This document shows, piece after piece, positions 56,160-64,000 of a DNA stretch of 64,000 nt. Position 1 is the stretch's first letter; the number at the start of each line of letters is the position of its first letter. The notes beneath the pieces were generated by a model, which saw only the letters and a list, made by a program, of their open reading frames with translations, had not been told where the DNA came from and searched no databases. The stretch comes from Allolobophora icterica (lineage: Eukaryota; Annelida; Clitellata; Crassiclitellata; Lumbricidae), in NCBI GenBank assembly GCA_963556255.1, contig OY744604.1:91919062-91983061 (forward strand). The letters are read 5' to 3'. The position numbers were made by a program, and so were the translations under genes.

Positions 56160-57570
56160 GTGACGAATATCGATAGTGTATTCTCAATAGAAGGAAACAT
56201 TAGGAAATAGCCAAACTTCATGTCTCAGTATGTAACAAAGTTAATCTTCCATGAAACTTGTGGGGGGGGCTCATTACACACTCTTAGAGACTTGAGACGA
56301 CAGTGAACGAATCTCAGGGTCTTGACCATGGGTCCAAATACATCGCATCGCTTGCCCTTTACTTCCAAGTGCACTTGGTTTAATAGTTTCGCGATACTAA
56401 ACATGTGCGCAAGCATCTGAGTCCTATGAAAAATTCGCAGTCGTTTAATCAACCGCGGTCTCCTCTACAGAATCTTGTGATACACTGCAATTCAAGACAG
56501 TGGGCGCAGAAGTGAATTCATTGAATACGTGGGTGTAAGTTTGATGCGAACCAAATGAACGCGGGACCAAATAAACCGAACCAATGTTCGAAGGGTGAAG
56601 AAGTTATGTATAAGGCAGCAGATACTTATAAGTTAAGAAGAACGAGACCAGTTACTGATCCTTTTTCCATAGAGCTGATTATCTGAATGTGAATGGACAG
56701 TAATACAGTTTAAGGAGAATGGAGCTTGCGGTAGCCGAATTGGAAAGGAAGGTAGGCTACATACTGTATGACGAGAGATGAAAACTCAGGCGATTAGGAT
56801 TTACTGTTTTCAAGATTTTCGAAACTAATAATAGAAGGCAGGGATGAGGCGAGAGTTTGATGCATCTTCAGTGCAATATTTGGCATTTAAATTTATGTGA
56901 GAATTTGATTTAAGTGGGAATTTAATTTTTTCAGAATGTTGCCTGAAATTGATGGACTGTTATCTTTAGTACATACTTCGTCTATAGATCATAAATAACT
57001 ATATCTATTGCGGCACGCCACCCTTATTATTTAATATTTATGGTGCGATTCGTTGTGCAAACACGAGCGTCTCCATTGGTTCAGAATATCTCCTATCGAA
57101 GGTACCGTATATTCTCCAGTCTACAATGTTGCTTCTACCTATGGGTAGAAGCAATGTTGCTCGTACCCATAGGTCTTTCCATTCTGGTTCTGACATTTGT
57201 ACCATGGATTGTGCTTTTTGCATGCATTTTTGAATTTTTCACCAAGCTACTTTCAGTACACTGTAAATAAATCTCATAATAAATTATTGTTTAGTCATCA
57301 TATCATTATCGGTCTTGTCTAATTCGATTAGCAAAGCTCTAAGGCACCAGCATTCTGTTGCTTATCTTGATATGAATCTCTGCTACGTTAAATATTATGA
57401 CATTATACATGCTAAAAGGATTCTATTTCCTACAAATGCTCTAGTGGAAAAGATGTTTATTTTATCATTGTTTGCACTATAGGCTCACATAATTTTGACG
57501 AAATGTCGGATGAGAAGTTCTTTCGTCTGAATGTCTGGCTATTATTTTTTTTATTGATTTTTAACTACAG
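56160..57570. other. Gene B intron 1, no gene seen
   Basis: AT-rich with an imperfect inverted repeat (cttctacctatgggtagaag region at about 57132-57170). I see no element with clear ends. Confidence 0.5.
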
Positions 57571-57743
57571 TCTGCGGCAATACCTCCTTCTACGGTCCGT
57601 CCGGAGTCATCAGTTCTCCAAACCACCCTGGCAATTACGACATCAATCTCAACTGTGATTACAACATTTACGCTTCAACGGGAAGTAATTTATCGATCAT
57701 CTTTTCATCGTTCGACACTGAAGCAATTTACGATGTTGTGACG
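57571..57743 (+). CDS. Gene B CUB-1 (type I), first-half exon
   Basis: The acceptor is ...tttaactacag and the donor is gttagt at 57744; 173 nt, phase 1 to phase 0. It encodes CGNTSFYGPSGVISSPNHPG, NYDINLNCDYNIYASTGS and LSIIFSSFDTEAIYDVVT. SPNYP is changed to SPNHP. Confidence 0.88.
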
Positions 57744-57929
57744 GTTAGTATTTGGCGATTTTATGTAAGATTAGTTTTTCTTATTGGCTTAAGCATGAAA
57801 GTTTTTTGGGGGCGCTTCTTGGTCATTAAGCTTACCATATATATTCTCAAATCAACTTTAACAATAATAATAAAATTGTTATTATTAAAAATTTTCACGT
57901 TGAATAATTATTAATACAACCTTCCATCA

Positions 57930-58175
57930 GATTTGCGTATCCTTTATAACAAACGCAATCCGTTATCAGGTGAAGCTTCCAGAACATCAGTCCGCTAAGA
58001 CAGGGCACAGCTTATGTTTTATTAGCAATTTGGAAAATATAAGTTTTAGGTTGAGAACGAAATTATGCAAGGGACTGAATAGAACTACCAGACTCATATG
58101 AGATTTACTGACTCTGATACCGCAACAGAAAAGGCTCATTCACCAAACACAGTTCAAGTGAAGTGTGACAAGACA
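57930..58175 (-). pseudogene. LINE RT C-terminal scrap
   Basis: The minus strand shows RAFSVAVSES and KLIFSKLLIKHKL-like remnants matching the 10871-12055 family. Very short. Confidence 0.5.
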
Positions 58176-58199
58176 TTGTGCAAGATGAGAACTGCATAG

Positions 58200-59880
58200 T
58201 AGGGTGGAGTGAAAAAATTATTTTTAAATAAATGAATTCCAATAGTGGGCAAAAGTTGCAACTTAGGTAGAGTAAGAAACACACAAAATATTTTAAATTT
58301 CAAATGACATCTTCTGCCCTCTACCGTCGATGCAATATTTCAACGTGATTAACCTAATTTCGCAATGGATGTCATCCAATCTCCTCTGCCTTAACCTTTC
58401 CAAAACAGAATTCATAATCCTAGGTCTTCCTGATCATATCAAGAAAAGCCTAACCCTTCCATACACCCATCGACTAACTCATCGCTTCTTACCTTTCACA
58501 TCGGACCCCCCTCCAGTCCATTACTTGTGACCCACACCTCTCCTTCTCTAACCACATCTCAAACCTCTCGCGCTCCTGCTTCAGACACATTTGTGACCGT
58601 CGCATCCGCCCAAGATCGACCTTAAAACTGCCTCTACCATTGTTACCTCTATTGTTCATTGATTACAGCAATTCCCTCTTCCTCAATCTTGAATCCACCA
58701 AAATCAAGCGTCTGCAACTTATCCAAAAGTCAAATCTCTACATTGGCTAAAAATCCCAGAGTGAATCCACTTCAAAGTCCTATCACTAACCTATAACTCC
58801 ATACAATATATCCAGCCCAAGTACCTCCGCGGTCTCTTCACCATTCAGGCAACCCGCTCCACCCGACCCTCCTCCTATTTCAGTCTTTCTCGATATCCGG
58901 TCACAACTCATCCCAAGTTCTCCAACCCAGTCAAATCCAACAGAGCACCACGCCTCTGGAATGATCCCCCCCTTGAATTCCGCAGATTCTTGGTTCCTCC
59001 ATCATCATTCCAACCCGTCCTCCATCTTTCTCCTCATGTTCCTCTATCTATCTCCGGGCTTTCTACCCCAAACTGAAGTCTCACCTTTTCAAGTAGGGCC
59101 TACTCCTACCCTGACTCATTTGATCTTATGCCTTCCAATTCTCCTCGCCCTAAATAACACCCCCCTTCACAGCTGCTCTGGTTCCTCTCTTGATCTTCAC
59201 CCCTCCCCCGAAACCAGACTCGGACCTCTTTTAGATTACTCTCTGGAAAATCCCCTCAACACTCACAGTCGTACACTGGCGCATCCTGCTTGGACAGAGC
59301 TTCGGGACTTCTTTCGTTCTCTCCTAATTTTCTTCCTTTCAGTAATGTCGCTGCATTCATTAGGCGTTACAATCATAGGCGTAATTTGTCGGAGGAACGA
59401 GGGGTAATCGTACCCCACCCCATTCTTTCTGCTGGGGTACCGTACCTCCCCCACTTTATGAACAATGCCAATCAATATTTTATTATTTTGCCTTCCCAGA
59501 GATCGCAGTCAACGCCTTGCTTCCTTCATGCAAGAAATTGGTACCCTCACTTTTTAGACCAAAGTTACCCCCGTGGTTACAATTATATTATCCTGTAACA
59601 CACCAGAGGCAATTTCCGCAACTGATTTGGATGTGCATTTCATGAATTGTAACAGTTCGACGACAGTCAGTTGAAGAAAAAGAAAAATAATGCACCACAT
59701 TGACGTTATTCAAAGAATTTTATATGGTAAATATAAAACCGTCGGTAGAGGGCAGAAGACGCAAAGCAAAATCAACAATATTTTGAGCACTAATTACACT
59801 CACATGCTGGCAACTTTCCATCGCTATTGGAAAACCTTTGCTTAAAAAAAATTTTTTGGGGCCATTTTCACTCCACCCTA
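58200..59880. mobile_element. hAT-like element with long TIRs and a LINE inside, 8-bp TSD
   Basis: The ends TAGGGTGGAGTGAAAA and TTTTCACTCCACCCTA are perfect inverted repeats. Weaker inverted similarity extends about 150 bp (both sides contain tcttctgccctctaccg). CTGCATAG flanks both sides (58192-58199 and 59881-59888). A related right half is at 2088-2396. A plus-strand LINE fragment fills about 58335-59400, a later insertion. Confidence 0.87.
58335..59400 (+). pseudogene. LINE RT C-terminal part inserted in the hAT-like element
   Basis: Plus strand: VINLISQWMSSNLLCLNLSK followed by TEFIILGLP (about 58345-58430), the standard post-YADD block. HLSFSNHISNLSRSCFRHIC comes in another frame, and RAPRLWNDPPLEFR-like (about 58945-58990) marks the C-terminus. 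5'-truncated after the YADD box. Confidence 0.8.
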
Positions 59881-60198
59881 CTGCATAGTGCATACTAATC
59901 TTGAAAAGTGAAATAGGTGACGACACCACTGTCTTTATACAAAGAATGTATCTGTCAATAGATATATTTGAAAGGTAAAGTGGATGGTGTTTCATAGTTT
60001 TCGATATTAACTCAAAGTTAACATATTATTTTCTACAGCATTTTCCATTTGTTAAAATATCTAAGGTAGCAACAAACTTCTAATGGCTGACGTTTCCACG
60101 ACAAACCTAACAAAGATTTTTAATGTCACAACTTTCTAAATTTAAGTTCAAAAATTGCGAAATAAGAGGAATAGAAACATCTTCTCTTTGTTCGACAG

Positions 60199-60364
60199 AT
60201 CAGTTGCCCAACTAATTCAAGTTTTCCTCCACAAGAATATTCCGGCAAATCCTTACCTGGCCCTGTATCGATTCCGTGGTGCAGTCATGGAAGAGTCAAC
60301 TTTCGCACGGACGGCTCCCTTGTCGCCACTGGATTCAGCCTCGATTATTATGTCAGTGTTCAAG
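60199..60364 (+). CDS. Gene B CUB-1 (type I), second-half exon
   Basis: The acceptor is ...ttgttcgacag and the donor is gtatgg at 60365; 166 nt, phase 0 to phase 1. It encodes ISCPTNSSFPPQEYSGKSLP, GPVSIPWCSHGRVNFRTDGS and TGFSLDYYVSVQ. Confidence 0.88.
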
Positions 60365-60506
60365 GTATGGGTTTCAAAAATGTATGAACTACAGTGAATG
60401 TATAGTACGTTTCTTTTCTCTTGGAAACATGGAAAGAGGTAGTTGGATGAATGTTGTGATAGCGAAATGTGTGAAATAATTTAAGAGCAAAGGATGTAAC
60501 TCTGGC

Positions 60507-61173
60507 CACTGGCATGAACTTTTCCAAAATATGGGGGAGCATGGGGTCTGGACCAGAGGTGCAAAAAACAAGTTTTTTCAAGATGAAAAGTTGTTTTTTT
60601 TTTCGTTTTTTGGGTTTTCATGGTATGTTGTTTTGGTTGTTCCTAAGATCGTCGGATTTCGGATCATAAAAACCATGACAAATGGCATGAACAAGAGCTC
60701 CAACTCAGTTTAATTCAGTTGCGATATCTGAAAATTTAAAATCATTAAATCAATGTTATAAAAATAACCTACAAAAATAAGAAAGTTTTTTAAACAAAAA
60801 AATTGTGTGGTTTTCTTTTTTTTTGTTTAAAACCAAAATCCGAAAAAAACTTTTTCCCCTCCGGTCTGGGACAGTCAGCAGAGGGTTCCGGTGTTACGTT
60901 AATGCGTATGAAATGGGGCGTTTTGTTTAGATGTAAATTTGTTTCATATTGAAGACATTGAAGATAGAAATAATTCTTTGTTTCAATTATGAATTTCTGA
61001 TAGTATTTCAGTTCTGTGTCTCTGTTTTTCTGTTTCTGAAGAAATTTGTTTATATTGAAACATAATATTTTAATATTTGAACAAATTCTCGTATCGATTT
61101 TTGGGGGCATTGCCCCGGCTTCTGAATTATTGGAGGCACGTGCTCCGGCTGCCCCCCAGAGTCTACGCCTACG
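60507..61173. mobile_element. hAT-type MITE (CACTGGCGTA family), 8-bp TSD
   Basis: It starts CACTGGCATGAAC and ends GTCTACGCCTACG, with ACTCTGGC on both sides (60499-60506 and 61174-61181). It is homologous along most of its length to 51976-52634 in opposite orientation. Non-coding; apparent ORFs are low-complexity. Confidence 0.88.
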
Positions 61174-61920
61174 ACTCTGGCATAGGCCTACTATAGTATT
61201 CTTGTCAGTCTCATCATTATACTCAACACGATCATCATACCTATTATTAAACTGTGGTGGGCGAACGAGTTTTATCAGTTGCTGCCCTTACATTTCGGAT
61301 CTCCTTTCCTGTAGCCGTATGTGCTCGATTTGCTTAGTCGCTGTTTTCATTTCGTGCTCAACTGGAAACTTATGTTTCGGATTTCTTATCCATCATAGCC
61401 TGTCTCTATGTCTCAACAGACTGAGTTTTGGGATAGTCGTTCTGATTACGGCTTCGTATTACAGCGCCATCGTTGATGCCTTGTGCATTACTTACCGGCA
61501 CTTTAGAGGTGATTAAATAATAATGAAATAATATAAATGCGCCTCTGCTCATGACTAATGGTGAAAATTATTCCACCGCCAGAAATGTTTCTTTATAGGA
61601 TTCGAATTTCCTATGAAATTCTATGTTTGGAACTTGAAAACGTTATTGCTAAATCCTATCGTAATAGTGTAAAATTTTTCGGCGAAATGGTTCCCAGTCA
61701 TTTGGCTTCAGTAGGTGAATGGCCAAGGTTTCATATAATCTAAATGCCCCTTGCAGAATGTCGCCTGACGGATTTTTCTGCGTGCCTCCCACAGCTTACT
61801 TCCTCTTCCGAATACTTTCACTCGGCTGCAGGGGCTACCCTAATTGGATGATTAGGGTATTCGTCAAGTCACAGCCACTTTATTGGGTGTTTTGGTTTTT
61901 TAAGTAATCACACACACCCA

Positions 61921-62135
<215 letters not shown>

Positions 62136-62888
62136 TTATATATTGCTGCCTCTGGCATGCAACTGTATCATGGAGAGTAGTTAAGAGTCATTTGCAAGCC
62201 CTTGAGTAATGTTTCTTTGTGATCTGGTTGAGATAGCATGTGTAAGGCAGAATGAGTCCGGCGATTGGCCCTTTTGGCCTTGTGTTTTCTTGTGCGTTTT
62301 CTCGTTAGTATAAGTCTCGACCGGTTGGTGTTGTTTTGTCTCCGAGTGGAGAAAACGTTTTTGCTGAGACGGACCAGACGCTTGTGGTCTCTTTGAGGTT
62401 TGCTGGCTTCGTGTGGTTTTGCTGTTCTGTTGGTTGCTTTGTGACGTCGAAGTGAAAGATATATATTGTTCTCCGCTGTACGTAGGCAATAAATTCATAA
62501 TTTATATATATTTTTGCCTTGATGGCATCTCTCTTGGATAAGAGGCCAACATTATATAATATATTCCCCTGCTGATCCAAAAACATTTCTCTGAGAATTG
62601 CTGCTAAGATTTCGGCTAACCCAGGGCTTTCGACCATCTGCCAGTTTTGAAGCGTAGAGAGAATTTTCGTATAGTAATTTCCTCTGAGTGGACAAAAGCC
62701 TTCTCACCACCACTGTACCTGGATCCAGCATCACTTCTAACGCGCCAGGTTGCAATTGCAACACTGAACAGATTCCTAGAGTAGGACCTACTTAATAGTG
62801 CCCTTGAACATCTTCAGGTGTGCATCATCATCATCACTATCGCCATCATTGTCGTCATCGCCATCGTTACCATGGTCAATTTTATCAT

Positions 62889-62918
62889 CGTCGTCGTCGT
62901 CGTCGTCGTCGTCATCAA

Positions 62919-62986
<68 letters not shown>

Positions 62987-62987
62987 G
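62889..62987. repeat. (GTC)n and (CAT)n microsatellite
   Basis: A short GTC array (about 62889-62913) followed by a CAT array (about 62920-62987). ORFs of poly-Ser or poly-Asp here are artefacts. Confidence 0.95.
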
Positions 62988-63151
62988 ATTTTGTGCTAAT
63001 TTTGTGCAAATGAATCTTCAGACTAGGTCGAAAAGACAACAATCACCACGTAAATAAATGTATTTTAAATGTTTTTTCTATAATGCTGCGGAATTGGTAG
63101 TTAAGCATTGAAGAATGCCATATTTCTTAGTATGAAATACTATACTTACAG

Positions 63152-63193
63152 ATACTACGAGCGCGCCGACTACAACGACGTCTACTCCATCAG
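63152..63193 (+). CDS. Gene B Thr-rich linker exon
   Basis: 42 nt from acceptor ...atacttacag to donor gtgatt at 63194, phase 1 to phase 1. It encodes TTSAPTTTTSTPSG, an O-glycosylation-prone spacer equivalent to gene A's 13494-13559. The exon is short, so the call rests on phase and composition. Confidence 0.68.
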
Positions 63194-64000
63194 GTGATTA
63201 AGTAAAATTCATATTGACATGCAATTTCTTGGGGAAATTTCAAATTTCCATTTAAATCTGAGTTACAGTTTCTGAGTTTTGGGAAGTTTCCTGGTGTGCC
63301 AACATGTTTTTACTAAGTTTATTAAATGTTATTCCGTAACACATGATATTAGCTTATATTTTCTCCTGCTGATCATGAATGACGTGCCTTTCTCCGGAGT
63401 GTTGCCGTTTCAAGGGCTCTTTTGCAGTCGTCTCGGACTTGCGCTCGCCTTCAGGTCATGTGTAGCCAATGTTCGTGTTTGAAGACCCTCCATATTCACC
63501 ATGTTCTCCTGGTAAATATGTCAAGAGGAGTATAGCTTGCCCCCATATACACCTGGTTACATTAATTTTGTGAGTTAAGTCTTTGAAAACCTGTTACCAA
63601 TCAGGGGGTTGTATGTTGTCAGGATATGAACAAGGCTTCATCTTGCTAGGTATTTCCTACAAGTTAGAGAGACTCGAACATGCTTTAAATTTCTGCAGTT
63701 TAGTAAATATAGGGCCCTATGAGCTACAGATCTCATTGGTACAACCACAGCTAGAGCAACCACTGAATGTGTTCCAACAAGCAAGTATCATAAACTATCA
63801 TTCAGCAGGGTTACCTAAGAAATACTTGATTTTGAGCTTGAGTTTTGAGCCTTCATTAGTTGATGCATTTTCCTTTAGACAGCGGCGCAACTGAGGTCAC
63901 TATTAAGAGCAGTTCTGTAATAGTTATATGTATGAGAATCCAAAGTATTGAAGGTCTAATTGCTGAATTTAAAACCTCAGAGATAAACCCAGCAAGTATC
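63194..64000. other. Right end of window: gene B intron, no exon found
   Basis: I see no CUB signature (SPNYP-like) or linker exon before the end. The ORF at 63583-63894 has no recognised motif or splice support. Confidence 0.5.

Noticed and set aside
62788..63057. Poly-Asp or poly-Ser ORFs
   Set aside because: CAT/GTC microsatellites; no flanking splice sites in phase.

Overview
The window is a 64 kb piece of an animal genome. Its genes are split by GT-AG introns, its host exons encode secreted CUB domains, and the rest is dominated by transposon families typical of metazoans (CR1/L2-like and RTE-like LINEs, hAT, piggyBac, Mutator-like and Harbinger-like elements, tRNA-derived SINE heads, long microsatellites). 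A marine invertebrate is likely. An echinoderm or another invertebrate deuterostome is my best guess, mainly because of fold-back elements whose arms are 15-bp tandem repeats, like the TU elements described in sea urchins. The sequence does not settle the taxon.

Host genes, both on the + strand. Gene A runs from before the window to a stop at 39909-39911. Fourteen exons can be placed by splice sites, reading phase and homology to one another: six two-exon CUB domains, one Thr-rich linker exon and a terminal exon of eight 12-residue Lys-rich repeats. Every CUB domain starts and ends at a phase-1 intron and is split by a phase-0 intron, so all exons join in one frame (817 complete residues plus stop). 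The CUB domains alternate between two types (I, II), so the gene grew by tandem duplication of a two-CUB unit: unit 1 at 2490-5917, unit 2 at 13969-25644, unit 3 at 28820-34714. Gene B starts in the window with a signal-peptide exon (56087-56159), then a type I CUB (57571-57743 and 60199-60364) and a Thr-rich linker exon (63152-63193), and leaves the window on the right. Two candidate 5' non-coding exons lie at about 53,0xx-53114 and 55854-55900.

Mobile elements fill the introns and the intergenic stretch. Many still have intact target-site duplications (TSDs) readable by eye. (1) Mutator-like fold-back elements with 14-15-bp tandem repeat arms: 333-1090 (9-bp TSD, FLYWCH/MULE N-terminal ORF), 1488-2079, 7592-8386 (9-bp TSD, inserted in a LINE endonuclease) and the related-looking 18751-19537. 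(2) A complete piggyBac element, 46281-48940, with TTAA on both sides, an uninterrupted transposase, all three catalytic Asp and a probable tiny first exon. (3) A non-autonomous piggyBac-like element, 43043-44773, made of a giant inverted array of ~152-bp units, each with an AAGATGGCGGC-type motif. (4) Eight or more hAT-type elements with 8-bp TSDs, one nested in another. (5) More than twenty LINE fragments in both orientations, several nested. An assembly gap of 200 N lies at 17235-17434.

Region by region: 1-2489 fold-back elements and repeats upstream of the first visible exon; 2490-5917 gene A unit 1; 5918-13493 intron packed with LINEs; 13494-25644 linker and unit 2, split by an 8.6-kb intron of hATs and LINEs; 25645-34714 unit 3 with a nested LINE; 34715-39911 long intron and terminal exon; 39912-56086 intergenic, holding both piggyBac elements; 56087-64000 gene B.
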